Positions 15,705 to 25,324 of a stretch of 64,000 nt of DNA are shown here, piece after piece. The DNA comes from JBBRXJ01 sp038248505 (GTDB lineage Bacteria > Bacteroidota > Bacteroidia > Bacteroidales > JBBRXJ01). Below the pieces are notes generated by a model that was not told the origin of the DNA, did no database searches, and worked only from the letters and a program-made list of their open reading frames with translations. The stretch is from assembly GCA_038248505.1 (NCBI GenBank), contig JBBRXJ010000002.1, forward strand, positions 1 through 64,000. Reading direction: 5' to 3'. Positions within the stretch are counted from its first letter, which is position 1. The number at the start of each line of letters is the position of its first letter. Made by a program: the position numbers and the translations under genes.

Positions 15705-17705
15705 CTAATTCTCTATACTCTTTAAATAAACATCATTAACCTGATAGCCTACTTCTTTTGCTTTTATAGCAAATTTTAATGCTTCCCCTTTTATATTTAA
15801 CTTGCTCAGCGTAAACGAAAGGTTAAATAATGCCTGGCCATTATGTGGTTGATACGATATAACTTTCTGAAAATCAATTCTAGCATTTTCCAATTTATTC
15901 AAGTTAAAATTCGCTATCCCTCTATTCATAAAATATAGTGGATTATTACCTCTTCGAGAGATAAAATAATTATACTCCTCAATGGCTTCAGTAAATTTAC
16001 CTGCCTCCAAATAAGAGTATGCACGCGTTTCTCGTAATGATATATTTGTTGGATTCAATTCTAATGCTTTATCAAAATCTATAAAAGCTGAGTCATACAA
16101 TTTTTGTTTTGCATAAGTTATTGCCCGATTCATATATGCTTCAGTATTCGCTGAATCAATTGCAATCGCTTTCCCATAAGCATGACGTGCTTTATTAAAT
16201 TCATTTTTCAGTCCATAAATATTACCTAAATTACTCCAAACTCCAGCATCTTTTGAATCCATCTTTATTAGCACATCATAATCTTTCATTGCAGTTGGTA
16301 AATCATTCAATTCGCGAGCAAAATAATTTCCTCTATTTTTATATGCCATTTCAACCTGAGGATAAAGATTAATAACATTAGTCCATAAAGCGCCACTATT
16401 TTTCCATAATTTAACCTGTGATTGAGTTTTAACGATAAGGCCTATAGAGAAAACAGCAAAAAGAAAAAATGCTACTATACTAACTTGTTTGTACTTTTCA
16501 GCAATAAATTCATATAAAAAGTAAAGCAACATTGCCAATCCAATATATGGAAGATAACTATATCTATCGGCAGCTATTACTTGACCCACCGATAAAAATT
16601 GTAATACTAAAGCTAATGCAATAAAATAAAATGTGAATGCAAAAAATAATTTTCGTGTTTTTCTCAGCGAATACAAAACAATCGTAGCCAAACTTAGCAT
16701 TAATATAGGTAGCAAATGAAACCCAAAGGGCATATTTAAGGTTTTATCAATAAAAAAAGAATGATAGGGATAATAAGTTGAGAGATTTATTGGCGCGAAG
16801 AACTTTACTATATAAAAGAGAAACCCATAACAAGTAACAATTATTCGCTGATAAAATGAAAAAACCTCAAACTCAGATATAGCGCCATGTGACTGAATTC
16901 TAATTGCCATAACACCAAACACAAAAGATAAAATAAAAAACGGTATTTTCTCAAGCCAAACCCGTAAGGTAAATTTTCGGTCCAATAAATAATCAATCAA
17001 GAGCATTATAATTGGTACAGTTACAGCTACCGCTTTTGAAAACAAGGAAAGAATAAATACAAAAAAAGAAAGAATTAGGAATTTACTTTTATACTCCTTT
17101 ATATATTTAATATAGGCAATAAGAGATAATAAATAGAAGAAAACATATAATACATCTTTGCGTTCTGCAATCCAAGCAACTGACTCAACATGCATTGGAT
17201 GAACACCAAAAAGGAGTGCTACAAAAAATGCAGGCTGCCATTTCTTACCTAAGAGCAGCCAAATAAATAAAAAGACTAAGAGTGTATTCAGCAAATGAAA
17301 TAGAACATTTGTACGATGAAAAACAACAGCATTAAGCTTTCCAGTTATTTTATCAAATGCCGAATTATAATTTATTACTAAAGAAAGAATGGTTAAAGGA
17401 TGGTAATTAAGAGATACAGGAGTCGAGAAAATAGCTATAATATTTTCCGCATTTAATTCTCCCATCATTGGATTCTCAGTAACATAGGTAGGATCATCCC
17501 AATTAGTAATTCCATTATCTTTTACAGGCCAATAAGCAACGATAACAGTTACTATAAGTATTAATAAACAGTACAAAAGTTTCTTATCAAATACCATTTG
17601 TTTCTCTGAATTGGGCTTATTTTTTTTTTGTTGCTTGTTTTGTTTGTTCAGAAAATCTTTACCCTGTTTAACCATAGCAATTTTTTTTTTATTCTGCATA
17701 ATCAT
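15705..17705 (-). CDS. TMTC-like membrane protein: GT-C domain plus TPR repeats
   Basis: This 666-residue protein has a cytoplasmic Lys-rich head (1-40), about ten membrane helices (42-430) and roughly six tetratricopeptide repeats (about 455-655). The first outside loop carries NWDDPTYVTENP (68-79), and HPMHVESVAWIAERKDV stands at 169-185. These match the two signatures of eukaryotic TMTC O-mannosyltransferases (an HDD/WDD loop, and HPxHxE-V-x6-R-x-D), which also carry C-terminal TPRs. A -7 box at 17710-17717 almost touches the first ATG, so translation may really start at Met3 or Met11. Bacterial members are usually labelled only as TPR proteins; a transferase function is inferred. Confidence 0.75.
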   Translation of the reverse strand: MIMQNKKKIAMVKQGKDFLNKQNKQQKKNKPNSEKQMVFDKKLLYCLLILIVTVIVAYWPVKDNGITNWDDPTYVTENPMMGELNAENIIAIFSTPVSLNYHPLTILSLVINYNSAFDKITGKLNAVVFHRTNVLFHLLNTLLVFLFIWLLLGKKWQPAFFVALLFGVHPMHVESVAWIAERKDVLYVFFYLLSLIAYIKYIKEYKSKFLILSFFVFILSLFSKAVAVTVPIIMLLIDYLLDRKFTLRVWLEKIPFFILSFVFGVMAIRIQSHGAISEFEVFSFYQRIIVTCYGFLFYIVKFFAPINLSTYYPYHSFFIDKTLNMPFGFHLLPILMLSLATIVLYSLRKTRKLFFAFTFYFIALALVLQFLSVGQVIAADRYSYLPYIGLAMLLYFLYEFIAEKYKQVSIVAFFLFAVFSIGLIVKTQSQVKLWKNSGALWTNVINLYPQVEMAYKNRGNYFARELNDLPTAMKDYDVLIKMDSKDAGVWSNLGNIYGLKNEFNKARHAYGKAIAIDSANTEAYMNRAITYAKQKLYDSAFIDFDKALELNPTNISLRETRAYSYLEAGKFTEAIEEYNYFISRRGNNPLYFMNRGIANFNLNKLENARIDFQKVISYQPHNGQALFNLSFTLSKLNIKGEALKFAIKAKEVGYQVNDVYLKSIEN

Positions 17706-17709
17706 ATAC

Positions 17710-17717
17710 CAAAGATA
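17710..17717 (-). promoter_or_regulatory. Possible -7 box of the TMTC-like gene
   Basis: CAAAGATA reads TATCTTTG on the minus strand, an exact TAnnTTTG match. It is only 5 bases from the annotated ATG, so transcription would begin at or just inside the start codon, favouring an internal start at Met3 or Met11 or a leaderless message. Confidence 0.4.
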
Positions 17718-17742
17718 AGTTTCTTTGTATAATATTTAAGTA

Positions 17743-17772
17743 GGTGGCTGAGGCGCTCGATCCCTAGCGTCC
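17743..17772. repeat. GC-rich intergenic fragment, possible decayed palindromic repeat unit
   Basis: Thirty GC-rich bases starting GGTGGCTGAGGCGCTCGA stand out in AT-rich sequence. They resemble the first arm of GGTGGCTGAGCG-type extragenic palindromes seen in Bacteroidota, but the closing arm is absent. The rest of the 17718-17982 gap is AT-rich with no gene. Confidence 0.3.
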
Positions 17773-17982
17773 AACTTCATCATATTTAAATGCAATTTTT
17801 TCTTCAACAAAAATCAGATATCATTTAAAAGGTTTATTATTATGCAGTATCAGATTATTTTTAAAAGAAATAATTTAAAATTGCTATTAATAAAAAACTT
17901 AAATGTCTGTAATAAATTTGGCTAATATATTTAATCAAATTCATCAACACACAAAAATATTAATTCTTATTTAAAATAAAAA

Positions 17983-18025
17983 AAACAGCTGAGCCATCGG
18001 ATAGCAAACCGATGACCAGCAGTTT
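17983..18025 (-). terminator. Terminator of the dcw cluster after ftsZ
   Basis: A hairpin with CATCGG/CCGATG inside and GCTG/CAGC plus AAAC/GTTT outside is followed on the minus strand by a run of T. It begins 30 bases after the ftsZ stop and closes the mraZ-ftsZ transcript. Confidence 0.8.
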
Positions 18026-18054
18026 CTAACCCATATAATTGAACAAAAAAAACA

Positions 18055-19467
18055 TTAATCTACATTATCATGCAAATACGAATTATCAGAGTTTAACTTT
18101 ACGCCCTCGTCATTTCCAAAGAGCGAGTATCTTGAAACAGATGGACCCGATGAATTGTCAGAACCGCCCAATTTAACATTTCGTCGTTTATACGCTGGCT
18201 CAGTATATAAATCTTCCATATTATTCTTCTCTTTAACTCTATTAACTTTACCATTAGTCATCGCCTCTTCAGCTCCCTTGATTCTTTTTAACCTTTCAAT
18301 AGCCTTTTCAGACATCACTTCATCCTCATCTTCAAATTCAATTTTTTCAGGAAGCTTTTCTTTAACTTGAAAATTTACTGTGGTTGGTTGTTCAAAAGTT
18401 AATGAAACTTTACCATCTCTATAACTATCACTCACAGCATCTGTCAAAGAAACTTTTTCTCGTTGAATATTTCGTGCATATAATTCGGGAATAATATCAC
18501 GATTAAAGCCTGTCGCAATTATAGTTACACTAATTCCCTCTCCTAAAGCTGAATCGCTGCAATTACCCCATATCACGGTAGCATCAATATCTATCTCGCC
18601 TGCTAAATAATCGGTAATCTCCGAAACCTCATCCATGGTCACTTCATCATTCCCTGAAGTAATATTTAACAGAACATTTTTAGCTCCTTTAATATCATTA
18701 TAATCAAGCAATGGAGATGTTAATGCGCCTTTCACAGCAGCCAAAGCCCTTCCCTCTCCTTCTGCAATTGCCGATCCCATAATAGCTATCCCGCTTTCGG
18801 CCATTACGGTTTGTACATCTGCAAAATCCACGTTTATATAACCTGGAATAGTAATTATTTCAGCAATTCCTTTTGCAGCTGCAGTTAAAACATTATCGGC
18901 TTTAGCAAATGCATCGCTGAGTTTAAGATCGCCATATATTTCACGCACCTTTTCATTATTGATTACCAACATTGAATCGACATTCTTATAAAGCTCATCA
19001 AGTCCCTGTATAGCATTCTCCATACGCGATCTACCTTCAATTTTAAAAGGCATTGTAACAATTGCAACAGTAAGAATACCAGCATCACGAGCCGCTTTTG
19101 CAATTACAGGAGCAGCTCCTGTTCCTGTACCTCCTCCCATTCCAGCAGTTATAAACACCATACGTGTATTAGTACCGATGGCTTCCATAACTTCATCAAG
19201 GTTTTCAATGGCAGCCTGACGGCCCTTTTCAGGTTTATTACCTGCACCTAAACCCGAGGTAAGCGATGGTCCAATTTGTATTTTCATTGGTACTGGACTA
19301 CGCTGTAAAACTTGATTGTCGGTATTAACAACAATAAAATTAACATCGCGTATACCTTGCTTATACATATGGTTTACGGCATTGCCACCACCACCGCCAA
19401 CACCAATCACCTTAATGATTGAAGATGTTTCGCGGTTTAATTCAAAATTCATTAAATCTATACTCAT
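18055..19467 (-). CDS. ftsZ: Cell division GTPase FtsZ
   Basis: This 470-residue tubulin homologue assembles the cytokinetic ring. The nucleotide loop GGGGGNAVN is at 23-31, the tubulin signature GGGTGTGAAP at 111-120 and the synergy (T7) loop NVDFADV at 212-218, with the catalytic acidic residues present. Residues about 325-450 are a long charged linker. The extreme C-terminus NSYLHDNVD differs from the proteobacterial DIPxFLR peptide, as is usual in Bacteroidota. It is the last gene of the dcw cluster, 17 bases after ftsA. Confidence 0.98.
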   Translation of the reverse strand: MSIDLMNFELNRETSSIIKVIGVGGGGGNAVNHMYKQGIRDVNFIVVNTDNQVLQRSPVPMKIQIGPSLTSGLGAGNKPEKGRQAAIENLDEVMEAIGTNTRMVFITAGMGGGTGTGAAPVIAKAARDAGILTVAIVTMPFKIEGRSRMENAIQGLDELYKNVDSMLVINNEKVREIYGDLKLSDAFAKADNVLTAAAKGIAEIITIPGYINVDFADVQTVMAESGIAIMGSAIAEGEGRALAAVKGALTSPLLDYNDIKGAKNVLLNITSGNDEVTMDEVSEITDYLAGEIDIDATVIWGNCSDSALGEGISVTIIATGFNRDIIPELYARNIQREKVSLTDAVSDSYRDGKVSLTFEQPTTVNFQVKEKLPEKIEFEDEDEVMSEKAIERLKRIKGAEEAMTNGKVNRVKEKNNMEDLYTEPAYKRRNVKLGGSDNSSGPSVSRYSLFGNDEGVKLNSDNSYLHDNVD

Positions 19468-19484
19468 GACCTTTAATTTAAGGT

Positions 19485-20810
19485 TTACATTTTTGCATCA
19501 TCTTCTTCAAATATATTTGAGATGGTATTTTTTACTGAATCCAAAAAGCCAGAATTTTTCTTCTTTTTCCTCACAGGCATATCCAATAGAGGTTCAATTT
19601 TTATCGAAGCATCCACCATCTTAACTTTTATTCCTTTTCTATCGTTATATTCAAAACCTTTTAATATTAATCCAATACTCGTAGAGTACATCGGATGATT
19701 TATATCTTCCTCCTTTTCGGCTTGAAGACTTTCAAAAGGATAACCTATTTTAACATCCAATCCTGTTTTGAATTTCATAAGCTGAGGCAAATGACGTAAT
19801 AACGATCCACCTCCAGTTACAACAATACCAGCAGCCAATTTATCGGCATAGCCCGAAGCTTCCAATTCAAAACTAATAATTTCAATAATCTCTTCCATTC
19901 GAGATTGGATGATGTATGCCAAACTTTTGAACGAAATTTCTTTTGCCTCACGACCATTAATACCAGGAAGTGTAACTACCTTATCGGCAGGGGCGATATC
20001 ACCTAAAGCTGAGCCATATTTTACTTTCAAATCTTCAGCATCGCGATGTAATAATGCACATCCTTCTTTAATATCATCTGTAACAACATTGCCGCCAAAA
20101 GGAATAACAGCAGTATGTCGAATGATTCCATCATAATAGACAGCAAGGTCTGTAGTTCCTCCTCCTATATCTACAAGTACAACGCCTGCTTCCATCTCAT
20201 CATCGGTAAGAACAGCATGTGCTGAAGCAAGTGGTTCAAGAATAAGATTATTTATACGTAATCCGCAACGATTCACACATTTTTCAATCGTTTTCATGGT
20301 TGATACTTGGCCAACCACAATATGAAAATTTCCTTCTAAGCGTCTTCCTGCAATTCCAATTGGATTTTTCACCCCTGTTTCATTGTCAACAATGAAATTT
20401 TGAGGTAGCACATGAATTATCTCTTCCCCTACATCTATAGGAATTTTATACATATCAGCAAGTAGTTTATCAAGATCTTCCTTTCGAATCTCATCATGAT
20501 TGTCCAAAAAAAGACTACCTCTATTTCGAATGCTTCTAATATGCTGCCCAGCGATTCCAACATATACATCATCCAAAATCATACCTGTTTTTAATTGTAC
20601 TGCCTCAATAGCTTGCTGAATAGAGTTTACCGATTCTTCAATATTGAGCACCACGCCACGTTTAACGCCACGTGAGGCAGTTTTGCTCATACCAACAATC
20701 TTTACTCTACCATTGGCTTGACGCTGGCCAACAATTGCAACAATCTTGGTTGTTCCAATATCTATTGCTGCTACATAATCTCCGGGGTTGAATTCTTTAT
20801 TCATATACAT
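19485..20810 (-). CDS. ftsA: Cell division protein FtsA
   Basis: This 441-residue actin-like ATPase tethers FtsZ to the inner membrane. AIDIGTTKIVAIVG near the N-terminus is phosphate loop 1, and VLVDIGGGTTDLAVY (about 230-244) is phosphate loop 2. The C-terminus (SGFLDSVKNTISNIF) is an amphipathic helix fit for membrane binding. Start ATG 20810 or in-frame ATG 20804; either overlaps the ftsQ stop (20797). Confidence 0.97.
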   Translation of the reverse strand: MYMNKEFNPGDYVAAIDIGTTKIVAIVGQRQANGRVKIVGMSKTASRGVKRGVVLNIEESVNSIQQAIEAVQLKTGMILDDVYVGIAGQHIRSIRNRGSLFLDNHDEIRKEDLDKLLADMYKIPIDVGEEIIHVLPQNFIVDNETGVKNPIGIAGRRLEGNFHIVVGQVSTMKTIEKCVNRCGLRINNLILEPLASAHAVLTDDEMEAGVVLVDIGGGTTDLAVYYDGIIRHTAVIPFGGNVVTDDIKEGCALLHRDAEDLKVKYGSALGDIAPADKVVTLPGINGREAKEISFKSLAYIIQSRMEEIIEIISFELEASGYADKLAAGIVVTGGGSLLRHLPQLMKFKTGLDVKIGYPFESLQAEKEEDINHPMYSTSIGLILKGFEYNDRKGIKVKMVDASIKIEPLLDMPVRKKKKNSGFLDSVKNTISNIFEEDDAKM

Positions 20811-21615
20811 TAGGTTTAGTACATATTACTTGATTACTATATTTTAAATTAATTACAGAATAATTATTCCATCCAATACTGTTAAATCCTTTTAAATAGA
20901 TTGCACAAAGTTTTTCAAACTTATATTGATAATTGCTTATATCACCGAATAATACTAGATGATTTCCTACCCTAGGTATCATCTCAAATTCATAATCGTC
21001 ATTAACATATATTTGCTGTATCTGCGATTCCAAAAAAATATTTGAACTAATATGCTCAGATAATAAATAAATACTCTTTAACAAATGCGCGGCAAATGCA
21101 GTAGTATCTATATCAGTCAATACAGACTTCCCATTTGGTACAAGTATATCAATCTCAACATTACCACTAGCAACTAATACATGTGATGCGTAACGAGGCT
21201 GAAGTGGCATTAGTTTTCCATCTTTATCAATATAAAAATCAAGTCCAACTGACGATACAACACGAACAATAGGCTCACGCTGAGTTATGTCTACCAACAA
21301 ATATCCATCAGCATTGGTGTATATCTCAATTCCTTTTATTGGAGGGTGTTTTCGTAAAATCTTCTCAAGCTCTAATGTATTAATTGCAGTAACCCCATAA
21401 CCTAAAATACGTTTATTACTTTTCTCAAGCAAATTTATAACATCCGCTTCAGTAACAAAACTATTCTTAACGCTATCAAGAATGTTCACTTGAATATCTT
21501 TGCATATAATTTTTGCTTTGCGGTTACCAACAAATGTTAATGACACAACAAAATAAACAGCAATTGCCATCCACAAGCTAAATACACGTAATATATGCCA
21601 ATTAATTTTCTTCAT
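20797..21615 (-). CDS. ftsQ: Cell division protein FtsQ
   Basis: This 272-residue bitopic protein has a transmembrane helix at about 10-27 and a periplasmic POTRA-like region (about 38-115), followed by the beta domain that links early and late divisome proteins. Sequence conservation of FtsQ is low; the call rests on topology, length and position between murC and ftsA. The start codon overlaps the murC stop by one base. Confidence 0.9.
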   Translation of the reverse strand: MKKINWHILRVFSLWMAIAVYFVVSLTFVGNRKAKIICKDIQVNILDSVKNSFVTEADVINLLEKSNKRILGYGVTAINTLELEKILRKHPPIKGIEIYTNADGYLLVDITQREPIVRVVSSVGLDFYIDKDGKLMPLQPRYASHVLVASGNVEIDILVPNGKSVLTDIDTTAFAAHLLKSIYLLSEHISSNIFLESQIQQIYVNDDYEFEMIPRVGNHLVLFGDISNYQYKFEKLCAIYLKGFNSIGWNNYSVINLKYSNQVICTKPNVYE

Positions 21616-23012
21616 TAAAAATCTTTCAATCGTTTAGTTAACAATTTTTTAATTGGATCGACCATGGAATCAATATTTCCTGCTCCCATCGTAACTAGTA
21701 CTTCTATCTCGCTTTTAGTCTCCAGAATATTTAATAAGTCTTGAAGACTACACATAATCTTATCTTTAATTGTTACACTATCAAATATAAGTTTAGATGT
21801 AACACCCTCCAACGGAAGTTCTCTAGCTGGATAAATATCTAATAGAATTAATGAATCAAGCATACTCAAGCTCTCAGCAAACTCCTTTGCAAAATCTTTT
21901 GTACGAGAAAATAAATGAGGTTGAAAAATTCCGGTTATCTTTTTATCACCATACAATTCTTTAAGAGATCTTAAACATGCCGCTATCTCTTTGGGATGAT
22001 GTGCATAATCATCAATATAAATAATATTTGAGGATCGCACTTGATAATCAAAACGCCGACGTACACCTAAGAATGATGCTATCGCCTTTTTAATATCATC
22101 CAAATTAATACCAGCCAAATAAGCCATGCTAAAAGCTGCAATCGTATTCTCAACATTCATTATACCAGGCACCCCTAGTTTTATTTTCTCAACAATACCA
22201 GTAGGTGTCATGATATCGAAATGATACAAACCATCACGAATAGTAATATCTCTTGCATAAAAGTCTGCCTGATCATCTCTCAACGAATAGGTATATACAT
22301 TTAATCTATTACGATCAATTTTGAGTTCAACACCTTTTTTTATTACAAGCTGAGCACCATCTTTCATATTAGCAACAAACTGATTGAAAGAATCAACAAT
22401 TGCTTCTATGCTACCATAAATATCTAAATGATCGGCATCAACATAAGTAACGACTGCTTGCGATGGATAAAGATGAAGAAAAGAACGATCATATTCATCT
22501 GCCTCAACTACTAAATATTTACTATCAGATAATAGAAGATTAGTATTATTATTTTTGGAAATACCACCTAAAAAAGCATTACAACTTTCATCCGATTGCC
22601 AAAAAATATGTGCTGTTAAAGTACTTGTAGTTGTTTTGCCATGTGTACCAGAAATAGCAATACATTTTTTCTCAGCCGCAATTAAACCGAGAACCTGTGC
22701 TCGTTTCATAATTACATAGCCATTAGCATTGAAAAAAGAAAATACCTTATGATCAGAGGAAACAGCTGGAGTGTAAACAACTAAAGTATGATCTTTCTGT
22801 GAAATATCTTTCATTGGAAAAGGAACACTATTTAAATCATCAGCATAATGAATATCCATCCCTTCACGAACCAATTCTTTAGTTAATTGAGTTTCACTTC
22901 GGTCATATCCTGCCACCCGCTTTCCATTCTTATGAAAATAGCGTGCCAATGCGCTCATGCCAATGCCGCCAATTCCTACAAAATACACTCGTGTTATATC
23001 ACTAAACTTCAT
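21615..23012 (-). CDS. murC: UDP-N-acetylmuramate--L-alanine ligase MurC
   Basis: This 465-residue cytosolic Mur ligase adds the first L-alanine of the peptidoglycan stem peptide, using ATP. The Rossmann loop GIGGIGM (13-19) binds the UDP sugar, and GTHGKTT (122-128) is the ATP loop with the His variant typical of MurC. EADEYDRSF and the YAHHP motif are also present. It overlaps murG by 11 bases and ftsQ by one. Confidence 0.97.
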   Translation of the reverse strand: MKFSDITRVYFVGIGGIGMSALARYFHKNGKRVAGYDRSETQLTKELVREGMDIHYADDLNSVPFPMKDISQKDHTLVVYTPAVSSDHKVFSFFNANGYVIMKRAQVLGLIAAEKKCIAISGTHGKTTTSTLTAHIFWQSDESCNAFLGGISKNNNTNLLLSDSKYLVVEADEYDRSFLHLYPSQAVVTYVDADHLDIYGSIEAIVDSFNQFVANMKDGAQLVIKKGVELKIDRNRLNVYTYSLRDDQADFYARDITIRDGLYHFDIMTPTGIVEKIKLGVPGIMNVENTIAAFSMAYLAGINLDDIKKAIASFLGVRRRFDYQVRSSNIIYIDDYAHHPKEIAACLRSLKELYGDKKITGIFQPHLFSRTKDFAKEFAESLSMLDSLILLDIYPARELPLEGVTSKLIFDSVTIKDKIMCSLQDLLNILETKSEIEVLVTMGAGNIDSMVDPIKKLLTKRLKDF

Positions 23013-24114
23013 GATGTTTTACAATTTTTAATACTTCATTTGCAATAAGATCATCAGAATTATATAATGCCATCTTCAATAAATTCTTTGATAGTTTATT
23101 TGATAAACTTTTATCTAAAACTAAGGCCAAAGCAGTATCGACCAATTTTATTGGCGCTTCAGCATCACTAATCATAATAGCCGCTTCGCGATCTGAAAGG
23201 GCTTTTGCATTCATTGTTTGATGATCTTCTGCAACATTAGGCGAAGGAACAAGAATAACCGGCTTACCAATAATACATAATTCCGAAATAGAACAAGCAC
23301 CTGCGCGAGAAATAATCACATCTGCAATAGAATATGCCATATCCATACAACTAATAAAATCGAGCACTTTAATGTTTTTCGGATTAGTCTTCTGTACTTC
23401 ATCTAGCACCCCTGAATAATAATATTTCCCTGTTTGCCATATAAAATTAACAGGAGCTTTAGCAACTTTATCTAAATCTTTTATTAGCGATTGATTTAAA
23501 GTTCGCGCTCCTAAACTACCTCCTATCATAACAATAGTAGGTTTTTCAGGATTAATACCAAAGAATAAAGCTGCCTCATTTCGTTTTCCTGCTATATTTA
23601 AAACAGCACTTCGAACTGGATTTCCTGTTTTAATAATTAGATCGGAAGGAAAAAAGGTATCCATATTATCATAAGCAACGCAAATCTTTGAAGCCTTTTT
23701 ACCTAATATCTTATTTGTTAATCCAGCAAAAGAATTTTGTTCCTGAATAAGCACAGGGATCTTTTGCGCAGCGGCTGCACGAAGAACGGGATAACTGGCA
23801 TAACCGCCAACTCCAATCACTACATCTGGCTTAAACTCTTTAACAATTTTTGATGCCCCTCTCAAACTTTTCAAAAGTTTAAATGGAAATTTTAAATTTT
23901 CAAATGTTAGTTTTCGTTGAATTCCTGCAACAGGCAATCCAATAATTCTATATCCAGCTGCAGGTACTTTATCCATCTCCATGCGGCCTTCGGCACCAAC
24001 AAATAATATATCAATATCCGCAACTTTACGTTTAAGCGCATCTGCAATAGAAATAGCTGGAAAAATATGTCCCCCAGTACCTCCGCCACTTACAATTATT
24101 TTAAGCTTTCTCAT
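23002..24114 (-). CDS. murG: Lipid II synthase MurG (start revised)
   Basis: This 370-residue peripheral inner-membrane GT28 glycosyltransferase adds GlcNAc to lipid I. SGGGTGGHIFPA at 9-20 is the N-terminal signature, and GGSLGARTLN and EQNSFAGLTNK are the other family loops. The frame is open to 24195, but the extra 27 residues would be a Lys/Met-rich string lying inside the coding region for the acidic ftsW tail. Starting at ATG 24112-24114 places the family signature at its usual place, with a 14-base overlap with ftsW. Confidence 0.95.
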   Translation of the reverse strand: MRKLKIIVSGGGTGGHIFPAISIADALKRKVADIDILFVGAEGRMEMDKVPAAGYRIIGLPVAGIQRKLTFENLKFPFKLLKSLRGASKIVKEFKPDVVIGVGGYASYPVLRAAAAQKIPVLIQEQNSFAGLTNKILGKKASKICVAYDNMDTFFPSDLIIKTGNPVRSAVLNIAGKRNEAALFFGINPEKPTIVMIGGSLGARTLNQSLIKDLDKVAKAPVNFIWQTGKYYYSGVLDEVQKTNPKNIKVLDFISCMDMAYSIADVIISRAGACSISELCIIGKPVILVPSPNVAEDHQTMNAKALSDREAAIMISDAEAPIKLVDTALALVLDKSLSNKLSKNLLKMALYNSDDLIANEVLKIVKHHEV

Positions 24115-25312
24115 CTTCGATTTCAATTTCTTCTTCATTATCCTCTTCTTCATCGCTCTCATCTGCTCCTTCTTTGCTGCCATCTGGGTTTTCATCTAAA
24201 TCACGACTAACACTTAAGAGCACGCCTAATGATATACTCGTAAACATCACCGAACTTCCGCCCATGCTAACTAAAGGCAAGGTTTGACCCGTAACTGGTA
24301 ATAAATTAACAGCAACAGCCATATTAATCATAGCCTGAAAAACTAACATCAAGGATAAACCAAAAGCCATAAAAGCGGGAAATGTTCTAGAGCATCGCCG
24401 CACTATTAAACCAGCCCTAAAAAACAAAAACAAATACAAAGCTAATATTACAATCCCTCCCACTAAACCATATTCTTCAATAATTATAGCATAAATAAAA
24501 TCTGAATATGGATGTGGTAAAAAATTTCGTTGAGAGCTATTTCCTGGGCCTTTTCCAAAAATACCGCCAGTAACAACAGCAATCTTTGCTTGCTCTACCT
24601 GATAATTATCACCTCCCTCTCCCGATGTAAATGCTTCAATTCTGTGTTTCCATGTACCAACCCGACTTTTAGTATCCATATTCATTACAACAACAATGAA
24701 AATTGTTAATGCTAAAATGCCAATTCCCACTAATGAAAAAAGATATTTAGCATTTATGCGTCCAATAAACATCAATATCATTGAAGTAGTAAATAATATA
24801 GCTGCGGTTGAGAAATTAGCTGGTAATATTAACATACAAACCAAAGCTACTGGAATAAAGACTGGTAAAAACGCTTCTTTAAAATCATCTATTTCATCTT
24901 GCTTTGTAGAAAGAACGCGTGCGATGTACATAATTAAAGAAAGCTTAGCAAGATCTGAAGTTTGTAGTGTAATACCCAAACCAGGTACTGTAAGCCATCT
25001 ACTCGCTTCATTCAAACTAGTTCCCATTACTAAAGTAAGCAATAACAAGGGTATTGAAACTATTAATAATAATTGGGATAACTTTGAATAAATACGATAA
25101 TTTATAAGATGTGTAAGAAATATTAAACCTAGACCTATCATCTGAAAAATAAAATGCCGCATGAAATAGTAAATAGTATTTCCCTCTTGATAGCGATATG
25201 CAAGCGTACCAGTTGAGCTATACACTGCGAGCAATGAAAGGATTGTTAAAGCCAGAATTACCGACCAAATCACTTTATCACCTTTAAAATATGTAACTAC
25301 GCTCTCACGCAT
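24101..25312 (-). CDS. ftsW: Septal peptidoglycan polymerase FtsW
   Basis: This 403-residue SEDS protein has about ten membrane helices and polymerises lipid II at the septum with its partner FtsI. GGIFGKGPGNSSQRNFLPHPYSDFI is the expected periplasmic SEDS loop, and the closing helix carries GQTLPLVSMGGSS. After about residue 370 comes a cytoplasmic tail that is almost wholly Asp and Glu (ESDEEEDNEEEIEIEDE). The murG start codon is inside the DNA of this tail. Confidence 0.96.
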   Translation of the reverse strand: MRESVVTYFKGDKVIWSVILALTILSLLAVYSSTGTLAYRYQEGNTIYYFMRHFIFQMIGLGLIFLTHLINYRIYSKLSQLLLIVSIPLLLLTLVMGTSLNEASRWLTVPGLGITLQTSDLAKLSLIMYIARVLSTKQDEIDDFKEAFLPVFIPVALVCMLILPANFSTAAILFTTSMILMFIGRINAKYLFSLVGIGILALTIFIVVVMNMDTKSRVGTWKHRIEAFTSGEGGDNYQVEQAKIAVVTGGIFGKGPGNSSQRNFLPHPYSDFIYAIIIEEYGLVGGIVILALYLFLFFRAGLIVRRCSRTFPAFMAFGLSLMLVFQAMINMAVAVNLLPVTGQTLPLVSMGGSSVMFTSISLGVLLSVSRDLDENPDGSKEGADESDEEEDNEEEIEIEDEKA

Positions 25313-25324
25313 TATTTATAATTA

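Noticed and set aside
17743..17772. tRNA fragment
   Set aside because: The GC-rich stretch does not form D, anticodon or T arms and lacks the GTTC-type T loop.
24115..24195. N-terminal extension of MurG
   Set aside because: The added residues are Lys/Met repeats produced by the acidic ftsW tail codons in another frame; the family N-terminus begins at 24114.
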